This document shows, piece after piece, positions 1 through 7,111 of a stretch of DNA of 64,000 bases. This stretch comes from Christiangramia echinicola DSM 19838 (GTDB lineage Bacteria > Bacteroidota > Bacteroidia > Flavobacteriales > Flavobacteriaceae). The translations under genes were made by a program, and so were the position numbers. The stretch is taken from contig NZ_AUHG01000018.1 in the NCBI RefSeq assembly GCF_000423065.1, positions 62,001-126,000 on the forward strand. Direction: 5' to 3'. Position 1 is the stretch's first letter, and every line of letters starts with the position of its first letter. A model generated the notes under the pieces. The model was not told the origin of the DNA. It was given only the letters and a program-made list of their open reading frames with translations, and ran no database searches.

Positions 1-889
1 TACTATGTTCTTTGATCCTGATCTTTAAAGTTTCCAGTCCCTGGATGATCTGGAAAGCGTTGAAAGGACTTAAGGCTGCACCATGATCTCTTAAACCTTC
101 TATTCTCACTTTGGCGATAAATGCCGCTTCTTCGAGAGCTTCATGATAAACTAGCCCGTGGTATCCTGGTGAAGGCTCGGTGAACTCTGGGAATTTTCCA
201 TTAGCCCAGTCAAATCTACCTGCATCGATGATCACGCCACCAAGCGCGGTTCCATTTTCGTTTATATATTTAGTTAAAGAATGAATTACGATATCTGCAC
301 CATGTTCTATAGGATTCAGCAAATAAGGTGTAGCAACCGTATTATCTACAATAAATGGAACTTTAAAAGCTTTAGCTTCCCTGGAAATTCCTTTAAGATC
401 CAGTACATCCAGTTTAGGATTTCCCACAGATTCAGCGAAGAATACCCGGGTATTTTCCTTTGCTGCTTTGGTGAAATTTTTAGGATCTGAAGGATCTACG
501 AAAGTGGTAGTGATCCCGAATCTCGGTAATGTATTCTTAAATAGGTTATAAGTCCCTCCGTAAAGACTGTTGGAAGAAACGATATGGTCTCCGGCTTTAA
601 GTAAAGTAAGTAGCGCTGTATTAGTCGCTGCTGTTCCAGAAGCGGTAACTACCGCTGCTATACCACCTTCCAGCGCCGCCAGCCGCTGTTCCAGAATATC
701 CAGGGTTGGATTATTGATCCTGGTATAAATAAACCCGGGTTCGGCCAGAGAAAATAGATTTGCCGCGTGATCTGAATTATTGAAAACGTAAGAGGTGGTT
801 TGATAAATTGGTACTGCTCTTGTTCCACCATTTTGTGTTACATCATGTCCTGCATGTAATGCTTTTGTTGAAAAATTCTTTGTGCTCAT
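1..889 (-). CDS. metY: O-acetylhomoserine sulfhydrylase (partial, C-terminus outside window)
   Basis: I translated this by eye from the minus strand. It opens MSTKNFSTKALHAGHD and runs about 296 residues before the left edge cuts it; full-length members are about 430. It is a PLP enzyme of the Cys/Met metabolism family: the PLP lysine lies in HSLTKY (about residue 207), YTRINNPT is near residue 55, and VDNTVATPYL precedes the lysine. The family joins O-acetylhomoserine and sulfide to give homocysteine, the step before methionine. The long first half and the ALEGG/SGTAA segment fit MetY better than MetB/MetC, but the C-terminus that would settle this is missing. Two Met/Cys-rich leader ORFs with hairpins precede it, which fits control by sulfur amino acid supply. 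Confidence 0.9.
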   Translation of the reverse strand, partial: MSTKNFSTKALHAGHDVTQNGGTRAVPIYQTTSYVFNNSDHAANLFSLAEPGFIYTRINNPTLDILEQRLAALEGGIAAVVTASGTAATNTALLTLLKAGDHIVSSNSLYGGTYNLFKNTLPRFGITTTFVDPSDPKNFTKAAKENTRVFFAESVGNPKLDVLDLKGISREAKAFKVPFIVDNTVATPYLLNPIEHGADIVIHSLTKYINENGTALGGVIIDAGRFDWANGKFPEFTEPSPGYHGLVYHEALEEAAFIAKVRIEGLRDHGAALSPFNAFQIIQGLETLKIRIKEHS

Positions 890-930
890 AATATTGATTT
901 TAAAAATGTTGATTTTGACCTAATAAAGAA

Positions 931-960
931 GTCCCCCTGATATGCTATTACCAGGGGGAC
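931..960 (-). terminator. Hairpin between leader ORF A and metY, probable attenuator
   Basis: A 9-bp perfect stem (GTCCCCCTG at 931-939 with CAGGGGGAC at 952-960) encloses a 12-nt loop. In the leftward transcript it is followed by TTCTTTATT, a modest U-rich tract; on the other strand it is followed by TTTTT. It lies 26 nt after the stop of the 35-codon Met/Cys-rich ORF and 41 nt before the metY start, which is where an attenuator would sit. I see no strong antiterminator partner in the leader; the best is a short CCGG/CTGG pairing. Confidence 0.6.
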
Positions 961-985
961 TTTTTGAATTGAACTTTATAACTAA

Positions 986-1093
986 TTAAATTCTCCGGTT
1001 TTGGCAATAGTTTGTCATGTGACGCATACACATCATATCCATACACATAGTCATCATTAGGTTACAAGTAGTTCTCATTAGTTCTCTTAACAT
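986..1093 (-). CDS. Met/Cys-rich leader peptide A (35 aa) upstream of metY
   Basis: ATG at 1093 to TAA at 986, same strand as metY. Of 35 residues, 10 are Met and 4 are Cys, packed in the middle: residues 13-23 read MMTMCMDMMCM. That density is far above chance and matches the end products of the downstream enzyme. It is followed by the GC hairpin at 931-960 and then metY, the classic order of a ribosome-mediated attenuation leader. It lies downstream of another leader/hairpin unit (1261-1379) and has no obvious promoter of its own, so it is probably reached by readthrough. A function for the peptide itself is not expected. Confidence 0.65.
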   Translation of the reverse strand: MLRELMRTTCNLMMTMCMDMMCMRHMTNYCQNRRI

Positions 1094-1150
1094 TTAAAAC
1101 TCGATTTGGGAGCTTTGATATTTTACTGTTTCGTTTTTTTCTTTTTCGTC

Positions 1151-1245
1151 AAGCTGAATTTGATTCAGCTTCTCAATAGATCCTGAATCAAGTTCAGGAT
1201 GACGGTTTATTTTATTTCAACACTTCGACTGCGCTCAGTGTGACA
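1151..1245. repeat. Three adjacent short palindromic intergenic repeats
   Basis: Three different stem-forming units lie side by side. AAGCTGAAT/ATTCAGCTT is at 1151-1171 (9-bp perfect stem, 3-nt loop). TCCTGAA/TTCAGGA is at 1181-1199, inside the familiar flavobacterial motif GATCCTGAATCAAGTTCAGG. A third unit, around CACTTCGACTGCGCTCAGTG, is at 1221-1244. From memory the last two types recur in intergenic regions of many flavobacteria; here a degraded relative of the second type occurs near 43205-43227. They separate the two leader units. Confidence 0.6.
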
Positions 1246-1260
1246 AAAATCTGGATATAA

Positions 1261-1292
1261 AAAAAGCCGCTGCGGTTGGCAGCGGCTTTTTG
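1261..1292 (-). terminator. Strong GC hairpin after leader ORF B, probable attenuator
   Basis: The stem is GCCGCTGC (1266-1273) with GCAGCGGC (1279-1286) and a 5-nt loop, flanked by A and T runs on both sides, so in the leftward transcript it ends in seven U. It begins about 20 nt after the stop of the 22-residue Met/Cys leader. The sequence CGCTGCGG (1268-1275) is repeated exactly at 1326-1333 inside that leader ORF, so the leader copy can pair with the terminator 5' arm over six GC-rich bases and block the terminator. Confidence 0.75.
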
Positions 1293-1310
1293 CATTTATA
1301 TCTTTTCAGG

Positions 1311-1379
1311 TTATGCAATAGAGTGCGCTGCGGAAGTCTCCGGCATCATACACATCATATTACAAATTATACTGATCAT
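1311..1379 (-). CDS. Met/Cys-rich leader peptide B (22 aa), promoter-proximal
   Basis: ATG at 1379 to TAA at 1311. The 22 residues contain 5 Met and 2 Cys; residues 6-12 read CNMMCMM, echoing the CNLMMTMCM of the second leader. The remaining codons (PETSAAHSIA) overlap the candidate antiterminator segment at 1326-1333. A good Bacteroidota promoter lies just upstream (1400-1431), giving a 5' leader of roughly 14 nt. The rho-independent hairpin at 1261-1292 follows. The order fits attenuation: a ribosome stalled on Met/Cys codons leaves the GCAGCG segment free, while a ribosome reaching the stop covers it. Confidence 0.65.
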   Translation of the reverse strand: MISIICNMMCMMPETSAAHSIA

Positions 1380-1399
1380 TTTTATTATTATTTCGTTTA

Positions 1400-1431
1400 C
1401 AAAGATAACGACGGACTTTTTTAATTTCCAA
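1400..1431 (-). promoter_or_regulatory. Promoter for the metY leader region
   Basis: Read on the minus strand: TTGG at 1431-1428, a 20-nt spacer, then TATCTTTG at 1407-1400. This matches the Bacteroidota vegetative promoter (TTG, 17-23 nt, TAnnTTTG) without mismatch. Transcription would start near 1393, about 14 nt before leader ORF B. I see no comparable promoter between the two leaders or directly before metY. Confidence 0.7.
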
Positions 1432-1446
1432 GCGTTTAGATAAAAA

Positions 1447-1671
1447 TTATTGAAAATAAATTTTTCGAGGTCTTTTTATAAGGATATAAAAATTAGACTG
1501 TTGTTTCATTAATTTATTCGGAAATGTCTTCTGCGTTAGGGATTGAGCGGGTTGTTTGAGCTCTCCCGGTTTTTCACCAGGAAGCGAGCCGCGAAAGCCC
1601 GGCGCAAGCCCTTTTCGGCGCAGCGCAACGCCCCAATTCAGTATACTAATTACCAAAAACAGGTTGAACAA
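1447..1671 (-). other. GC-rich intergenic island with a 74-codon frame, possible repeat-borne or decayed ORF
   Basis: Bases about 1550-1635 are markedly GC-richer than their surroundings. A minus-strand frame opens MFNLFLVISILNWGVALRRK and continues with GFRGSLPGEKPGELKQPA, then becomes AT-rich. It has no recognisable domain. I have an impression that very similar frames recur in flavobacterial genomes, which would make it a dispersed element and not a gene, but I cannot confirm this. It sits upstream of the metY promoter and its role, if any, is unknown. Confidence 0.3.
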
Positions 1672-1770
1672 AGCCTATAAAAAATCGAAATTGGATAAAA
1701 TGACGTTAAATGCAATTGCCATGATATGAATTTTTATACATTTGTAACCAACATATTGAAAGGGATAGAT

Positions 1771-1799
1771 TTGACTGATTGCAACCCTATTATACTTTG
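1771..1799 (+). promoter_or_regulatory. Probable metK promoter
   Basis: TTTGA (TTG at 1771-1773) is followed after 17 nt by TATACTTTG (1791-1799), which resembles TAnnTTTG with one extra base. It lies about 98 nt before the metK start. The leader between contains a 21-codon ORF (1815-1880) of uncertain meaning. I see no SAM riboswitch core in the leader. Confidence 0.45.
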
Positions 1800-1896
1800 A
1801 AGAAGTATTTTAAAATGCTAAAGCAGAATGTTTACTACACTCCACTTAGCTCTTCACGTCAAATTTTTCCATTCTTATAATTAAAAAAGGAATTGA

Positions 1897-3159
1897 ATGG
1901 CTTATTTATTTACTTCAGAAAGTGTTTCTGAAGGGCACCCGGATAAAATTGCAGATCAGATTAGTGATACCTTACTTGATAATTTCCTGGCTTTTGACGG
2001 GGAATCGAAAGTTGCCTGTGAAACTTTGGTAACTACAGGACAGGTGGTACTTGCTGGTGAAGTTAGAAGTAATACCTATTTAGACGTACAGAATATCGCC
2101 CGTGATGTGATCAATGATATTGGTTATACTAAAGGTGCTTATAAATTTAGTGGGGATTCCTGTGGGGTGATCTCTTTGATCCATGAACAATCCCAGGATA
2201 TTTACCAGGGTGTAGATCGCGGAAAGAAAGAAGAACAGGGAGCCGGTGACCAGGGAATGATGTTTGGTTACGCGACCAATGAGACTGAAAACTATATGCC
2301 CCTTGCCCTGGATATTTCTCATAAAATATTGATTGAATTGGCGAAACTTAGACGTGAGGGAAAAGATATAGAATATCTGAGACCCGATTCTAAAAGTCAG
2401 GTAACCATAGAATATAGCGACGATAATGTTCCGCAAAGAATTGTAGCTGTTGTAGTTTCTACTCAGCATGATGACTTTGATGCCGACGATGAGAAGATGC
2501 TTTCTAAGATCAAAAAGGATATGATTGAAATTCTTATTCCTAGAGTGAAGAAACATTTACCAGAATATGTTCAGGAGTTGTTCAATGATGATATCGTTTA
2601 TCACATTAATCCAACAGGTAAATTCGTAATTGGAGGACCGCATGGTGATGCCGGACTTACAGGAAGAAAGATCATTGTAGATACCTACGGCGGAAAAGGT
2701 GCCCACGGTGGTGGAGCATTTTCAGGAAAAGACCCTTCTAAAGTTGATCGTTCTGCAGCTTATGCTTCAAGACATATTGCCAAGAACCTAGTTGCTGCAG
2801 GTGTGGCACCAGAAATTTTGGTTCAGGTATCTTATGCTATTGGGGTGGTAGAACCTACTTCAATTTCAGTTTACACTTACGGAAAGAAAAATACAGATCT
2901 AAGCGATGGCCAGATCGCTGAAAAAGTGAAGGAGATTTTCGATATGCGTCCAGCTGCTATTGAAGACAGGTTAAAGCTTAGAAATCCTATTTATCGCGAA
3001 ACTGCTGCCTATGGACATATGGGTAAAGAACCAAGGATGGCGACCAAGGTTTTTGAGAGTCCTTATAATGGTAGAATCACCAAAGAGGTAGAGTTATTTA
3101 CCTGGGAAAAACTGGATTATGTAGATAAGGTGAAAGCAGCTATTTCACTGAATGATTAA
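1897..3159 (+). CDS. metK: S-adenosylmethionine synthetase
   Basis: This enzyme makes S-adenosylmethionine from methionine and ATP in the cytosol. The protein has 420 residues, somewhat longer than the E. coli enzyme. Family motifs are intact: [14 protein letters not shown] at residues 11-24, [13 protein letters not shown] from 115 and [13 protein letters not shown] near 247, followed by the Gly-rich [20 protein letters not shown] loop. The ATG at 1897 gives the usual N-terminus ([13 protein letters not shown]). It stands alone, divergent from the metY leader region, so both sides of this intergenic stretch serve methionine metabolism. A terminator follows directly. Confidence 0.98.
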   Translation: MAYLFTSESVSEGHPDKIADQISDTLLDNFLAFDGESKVACETLVTTGQVVLAGEVRSNTYLDVQNIARDVINDIGYTKGAYKFSGDSCGVISLIHEQSQDIYQGVDRGKKEEQGAGDQGMMFGYATNETENYMPLALDISHKILIELAKLRREGKDIEYLRPDSKSQVTIEYSDDNVPQRIVAVVVSTQHDDFDADDEKMLSKIKKDMIEILIPRVKKHLPEYVQELFNDDIVYHINPTGKFVIGGPHGDAGLTGRKIIVDTYGGKGAHGGGAFSGKDPSKVDRSAAYASRHIAKNLVAAGVAPEILVQVSYAIGVVEPTSISVYTYGKKNTDLSDGQIAEKVKEIFDMRPAAIEDRLKLRNPIYRETAAYGHMGKEPRMATKVFESPYNGRITKEVELFTWEKLDYVDKVKAAISLND

Positions 3160-3182
3160 TCATATTCTAGCATAAAATTAAA

Positions 3183-3206
3183 AGCCACGTAAATGCGTGG
3201 CTTTTT
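3183..3206 (+). terminator. Rho-independent terminator of metK
   Basis: Stem GCCACG/CGTGGC with a 6-nt loop, followed by TTTTTT, 24 nt after the metK stop. It also sits before the end of the convergent SDR gene. Confidence 0.85.
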
Positions 3207-3219
3207 TAATTTGTATAAT

Positions 3220-4089
3220 TTAAATTGTAGGTTTACCGCCAGTAACCTGTACTGTAGAGCCGCTCATATAACTTGAATCTTCAGAAGCTAGTAAAACATA
3301 AGCAGCAGCAAGTTCTGCAGGTTGGCCGGGTCTTTTCATTGGAGTATCTTCCCCAAATACTTCTACTTCGTCATCGGGTAAGGTAGCCGGAATTAGTGGA
3401 GTCCAGATAGGCCCCGGCGCCACACAATTAACCCTTATTCCCTTATCAGCCAGAAGCTGCCCCATACTTGCGGTCATGTTTTGAATCGCACCTTTAGTAG
3501 CCGCATAAGGTACAAGGTCTGGACGAGGGCTATAGGCATTGATAGAAGAGGTATTAACAATAGTACTCCCCGGTTTTAAATGCGGTTCCGCAGCTTTACA
3601 TAAATAGAATAAACTATAAATATTCGTTTTAAAAGTATAATCGAACTCTTCACTAGATATATCCTGAAGCGATTGTCTCGACATTTGATAAGCGGCATTA
3701 TTAACCAGAATATCTATTTGTCCAAATTCTGAAATGGCTTTTTCGATAATTTTCTTACAATGATTTTCATCGCCTACATCTCCAGCCATAAGCACCGCTT
3801 TTTGTCCTGCTTCCTCAACCAACCTGGCAGATTCTTTCGCATCTTCATGTTCTTTCAGGTATGATATCAGCACGTTTGCTCCTTCCCGGGCATAGGCAAG
3901 CGCCACTGCTCTCCCTATTCCACTATCTGCGCCCGTTATTATCGCATTTCTTCCTTTTAATTTGCCACTACCTTTATAGGATTTTTCTCCATGATCTGTT
4001 TTTGGCTGCATTTTTTGTTCCCTACCGGGTTCTTCCTGATTCACATTTGAGAATGGAGGTTTTGCATACTTTTCTTGTGGATGTTCCAT
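3220..4089 (-). CDS. NAD(P)-dependent short-chain oxidoreductase (SDR, YghA/GSP39-like)
   Basis: The 289-residue protein has an N-terminal extension of about 45 polar residues and then a classical SDR domain: TGADSGIGRAVA for the cofactor, NNAAYQ, Ser in NTSSINAYS and the YAATK catalytic pair. The long form with the hydrophilic N-terminus, ending in GSTVQVTGG, is typical of the YghA/general stress protein 39 group, often linked to stress and of uncertain substrate. It is monocistronic. A 13-nt palindrome (ACTCATTATGAGT, 4108-4120) lies just upstream of its start and could be an operator. Confidence 0.9.
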   Translation of the reverse strand: MEHPQEKYAKPPFSNVNQEEPGREQKMQPKTDHGEKSYKGSGKLKGRNAIITGADSGIGRAVALAYAREGANVLISYLKEHEDAKESARLVEEAGQKAVLMAGDVGDENHCKKIIEKAISEFGQIDILVNNAAYQMSRQSLQDISSEEFDYTFKTNIYSLFYLCKAAEPHLKPGSTIVNTSSINAYSPRPDLVPYAATKGAIQNMTASMGQLLADKGIRVNCVAPGPIWTPLIPATLPDDEVEVFGEDTPMKRPGQPAELAAAYVLLASEDSSYMSGSTVQVTGGKPTI

Positions 4090-4107
4090 ACTTCATTTTT
4101 TCGTTTA

Positions 4108-4120
4108 ACTCATTATGAGT
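4108..4120. promoter_or_regulatory. Palindrome upstream of the SDR gene, possible operator
   Basis: ACTCAT-T-ATGAGT is a perfect 13-nt palindrome 19 nt before the SDR start codon. The position suits a repressor site; no regulator is encoded next to it. Such palindromes can occur by chance in AT-rich DNA. Confidence 0.25.
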
Positions 4121-4270
4121 CATAAAATTATCGAAGAATATGGAATTGAATTTTAATAATTTCCTAAATTTCCCATAATTGAAAATTATACTTTATCATT
4201 TCTTCGGAAAACCTTAACAGCGGCGAGCTTTATTAATTCCTATTTTTAAAACTCACCAACCGGTTTTCTA

Positions 4271-5635
4271 ATGTCTATATTCAAAAAAGTAAAAAACACC
4301 ATCAACCTTCTAAAGTCGGTTGACATGGATCAACTAGCCAAGATCAATGAAAAAATAGATCTGGCCGATGCCATGAAATCTTTAGGGAGTTTAGACGAGC
4401 GTCAATTGGCCGGATTGATGAAAATGTTAAAATCAAAAGGCAAAAAAGGCCAGCATGACCTCCCTCCCATCGATGGTGATTTTTATAATCTAGACCTTAA
4501 ACTAACGGAAAAACAACGTGAAATTCAGTTGAAGGTGCGAAATTTCATGGAAGATGAAATTAGACCGCTGGTAAATGAATACTGGAAGAAAGACCAGTTT
4601 CCATTTGAGGTGATAGAAAAATTCAAAGATCTGAATATAGTTGGTGTACCCTACGAAGGATATGGATGTCCTAATTTACCTTTCCTTATGGAGGGTATCG
4701 TAGCCCAGGAGATCGCCAGGGTGGATGTTTCGATCTCCACATTTTTTGGAGTCCATAGCGGTTTAGCGATGGGCTCAATTTATTTATGCGGAAGCGAGGA
4801 GCAGAAACAGGAATGGCTACCACAGATGCAAAAAATGGAAAAGATAGGAGCATTTGGTCTTACCGAACCTAATGTTGGGTCTGGCGTTGCCGGCGGTTTG
4901 GAAACCACCTGTAAATTTGACGGTGAAAACTGGGTCTTAAACGGACAGAAGAAATGGATTGGAAATGCAACTTTTGCCGATGTAACCATTATCTGGGCAA
5001 GAGATCTGGATTCAAATCAGGTGAAAGGGTTTTTAGTAAGAAAGGAAAATCCTGGCTTTAAAACCGAAAAGATCAGAGATAAAATGGCACTAAGAATTGT
5101 TCAGAATGCCATTATTACTCTGAAAGATTGTAAAATTCCAGAAAGCGACAGGCTTCAGAATGCAAATTCCTTTAAAGACACTGCCAATGTTCTAAGAATG
5201 ACCAGAGCCGGAGTGGCCTGGCAGGCGGTGGGATGTGCTCGAGGAGCCTATGAAAGCGCTTTAAAGTACACTAAAAAAAGAGAACAATTTGGAAGACCTA
5301 TTGCTTCCTTCCAGTTGATCCAGAATCATTTAGTAGAAATGCTTTCAAACTTAACCGCAATGCAAACCTTATGCTTCAGACTTTCTGAAATGCAGGACCT
5401 GGGACTTCTAACAGATGAACATGCCAGTCTTGCAAAAGTTTACTGTAGCATGAGAATGCGAGATGTTGTTAGCCGTGCCCGTGAGGTGCTTGGGGGCAAT
5501 GGAATTTTACTGGAATATGACGTGGCTCGTTTTGTAGCAGATGCCGAGGCGATCTACAGTTATGAAGGAACAAAAGAAATTAATTCGCTTATAGTAGGCC
5601 GTGCCATTACTGGTTATAGTGCCTTTGTGAGCTAA
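4271..5635 (+). CDS. Acyl-CoA dehydrogenase, glutaryl-CoA dehydrogenase-like
   Basis: FAD flavoenzyme of 454 residues that oxidises an acyl-CoA thioester and passes electrons to electron-transfer flavoprotein (etfBA is at 28.8-30.6 kb). The acyl-CoA dehydrogenase fold covers residues from about 75 to the end: GAFGLTEPNVGSG in the flavin region, and YEGTKEINSLIVGRAITG at the end, where the Glu is the catalytic base position in the glutaryl-CoA dehydrogenase group. The first about 65 residues are an unusual charged helical extension rich in Lys/Leu. It starts a three-gene run with the 2-hydroxyacid dehydrogenase (17-nt gap) and a UspA gene. The substrate is not certain from sequence. Confidence 0.88.
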   Translation: MSIFKKVKNTINLLKSVDMDQLAKINEKIDLADAMKSLGSLDERQLAGLMKMLKSKGKKGQHDLPPIDGDFYNLDLKLTEKQREIQLKVRNFMEDEIRPLVNEYWKKDQFPFEVIEKFKDLNIVGVPYEGYGCPNLPFLMEGIVAQEIARVDVSISTFFGVHSGLAMGSIYLCGSEEQKQEWLPQMQKMEKIGAFGLTEPNVGSGVAGGLETTCKFDGENWVLNGQKKWIGNATFADVTIIWARDLDSNQVKGFLVRKENPGFKTEKIRDKMALRIVQNAIITLKDCKIPESDRLQNANSFKDTANVLRMTRAGVAWQAVGCARGAYESALKYTKKREQFGRPIASFQLIQNHLVEMLSNLTAMQTLCFRLSEMQDLGLLTDEHASLAKVYCSMRMRDVVSRAREVLGGNGILLEYDVARFVADAEAIYSYEGTKEINSLIVGRAITGYSAFVS

Positions 5636-5652
5636 AAGAAAAAGAAAAATTT

Positions 5653-6582
5653 ATGTCAGTATTGATTGTATGTCCGGGGAAGGATCCGGAAAATTGGGTA
5701 AAAGCTTTAGAGAATCAACATCGAGGGATGAATATTTATGTTTATCCTGAAGATCATGATAAAGAAGAGGTAGAATTCGCTCTCACCTGGAATCACCCAC
5801 GTGGTCTATTTAAGAATTACCCAAACTTAAAAGTTATTGCCAGTATGGGTGCTGGAGTAGATCATATTCTGAGTGATGATGCGCTGCCAGAAGGCGTGAA
5901 AATCACGAAGGTAGTAGATGATACCCTAACAGAAGATATGGGAGACTTCGTGTTAAGCCAGGTAATGAACCATATTAGAGGTTTGCACCATTACGTGAAA
6001 TGTCAGAAAGAAAAAGAATGGGATAAATTTCAGTATAAAAGACCTCAGGATACCAAGGTTGGAGTCATGGGACTTGGAGTGCTTGGTAATGCTGTTGCCG
6101 ACAAGCTTCATAAGAACTTTTTCAAAGTTTATGGATGGTCCAGAACCGAGAAGAGCTGTGAAAATGTAACTAGTTTCTATGGTAAAGAACAATTAGAAGA
6201 ATTTCTTCAGAATTCTGAAATACTTGTTTGTTTATTACCTTTAACTGAGGATACAGAAAATATCCTGAATGCAGATCTTTTTGATATGCTGCCAGAAGGA
6301 GCTTATGTAATAAATGTTGCCAGGGGTGAACATCTTGTAGAACATGACCTTATGGAAATGATCGATAACGGGCATCTCGCCGGGGCGTCGTTAGACGTTT
6401 TCAGAGAAGAACCTTTACCCGAAGAGCATCCATTCTGGGAACATTCGAAGATAAATATTACGCCTCATATCGCCAGTGTAACCAAACCTGAATCTGTGGT
6501 GCCTCAAATTGCAGATAATTATGATAGAATGATGGAAGATGAACCTCTTAAAAACAGAGTGGAGTTGGATAAAGGTTACTAA
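5653..6582 (+). CDS. D-isomer-specific 2-hydroxyacid dehydrogenase, GhrA-like
   Basis: 309 residues. The NAD(P)-binding motif GVMGLGVLGNA is near residue 137, and the three catalytic residues of the family are present: Arg in NVARGEH, Glu in REEPLPEEHP and His in ITPHIASVT. Length and the PLPEEHPFWEH segment resemble glyoxylate/hydroxypyruvate reductase A. It would reduce a 2-oxoacid such as glyoxylate or hydroxypyruvate in the cytosol. It is the second gene of a run with an acyl-CoA dehydrogenase and a stress protein, whose joint purpose is not clear. Confidence 0.88.
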   Translation: MSVLIVCPGKDPENWVKALENQHRGMNIYVYPEDHDKEEVEFALTWNHPRGLFKNYPNLKVIASMGAGVDHILSDDALPEGVKITKVVDDTLTEDMGDFVLSQVMNHIRGLHHYVKCQKEKEWDKFQYKRPQDTKVGVMGLGVLGNAVADKLHKNFFKVYGWSRTEKSCENVTSFYGKEQLEEFLQNSEILVCLLPLTEDTENILNADLFDMLPEGAYVINVARGEHLVEHDLMEMIDNGHLAGASLDVFREEPLPEEHPFWEHSKINITPHIASVTKPESVVPQIADNYDRMMEDEPLKNRVELDKGY

Positions 6583-6600
6583 TAATTAAACTTTTTACAG

Positions 6601-7047
6601 ATGGATACGATTAAAAATATCATGGTGGCGGTCGATTTTAACGACAGCATTGGGGAGCTTATGGTGTATGCAGATAGTCTTGCACAGAAATTTACATCTA
6701 AGGTCTGGGTTTTACATGTTGCAGATCCCGAACCAGATTTTGTAGGTTATGAACCTGGCCCACAATATATCCGTGATATTAAGGCAGAAGAGTATCGCGA
6801 GGAACACCGAAACCTTCAGGAAGTCTGTAAAAATTTTATCAGTGAGGATATTATTACTGAAGCATTATTAATCCAGGGGTCTACTGTAGAAACGGTAATG
6901 AAGGAAGCTCAGAAATTAAATATCGACCTTTTGATCGTTGGTACGCATAAGCATAGTTTTTTGCATAATCTTTTACAGGAAAGTATTTCGCTGGAATTAT
7001 TCAAAAAAGCCGAGATACCAATGCTCACCATCCCCATCGATGAATAA
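6601..7047 (+). CDS. Universal stress protein (UspA family), single domain
   Basis: 148 residues with the usual Usp start (KNIMVAVDFNDS) and end (VGTHKHSFLHNLLQES...IPMLTIP). The classic ATP-binding pattern G-x2-G-x9-G-S/T is not intact in the last third, so it may belong to the non-ATP-binding branch. It lies 18 nt after the 2-hydroxyacid dehydrogenase and closes the operon, with a terminator 14 nt later. Confidence 0.88.
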   Translation: MDTIKNIMVAVDFNDSIGELMVYADSLAQKFTSKVWVLHVADPEPDFVGYEPGPQYIRDIKAEEYREEHRNLQEVCKNFISEDIITEALLIQGSTVETVMKEAQKLNIDLLIVGTHKHSFLHNLLQESISLELFKKAEIPMLTIPIDE

Positions 7048-7060
7048 AGATTGTTGAAAA

Positions 7061-7086
7061 AATCCCTGATATCTCAGGGATTTTTT
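7061..7086 (+). terminator. Rho-independent terminator after the UspA gene
   Basis: Stem AATCCCTGA/TCAGGGATT with a 4-nt loop and a T run. It closes the acyl-CoA dehydrogenase operon; the dehydratase gene starts 26 nt further on and so needs its own promoter or readthrough. Confidence 0.85.
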
Positions 7087-7111
7087 ATTTTCACTCTAAA
7101 AATATCAGATC

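Noticed and set aside
281-490. 69-codon plus-strand frame
   Set aside because: It is antisense to the clear metY-like coding sequence.
986-1431. SAM riboswitch upstream of metY
   Set aside because: I looked for a SAM-I style multi-helix core but found two short Met/Cys ORFs with simple hairpins instead. A covariance search with the SAM riboswitch models would settle this.
2080-2556. 158-codon frame on the minus strand
   Set aside because: It lies wholly inside metK, whose motifs are complete; it is a shadow frame.
3861-4118. 85-codon plus-strand frame
   Set aside because: Antisense to the SDR gene start and without a recognisable domain.
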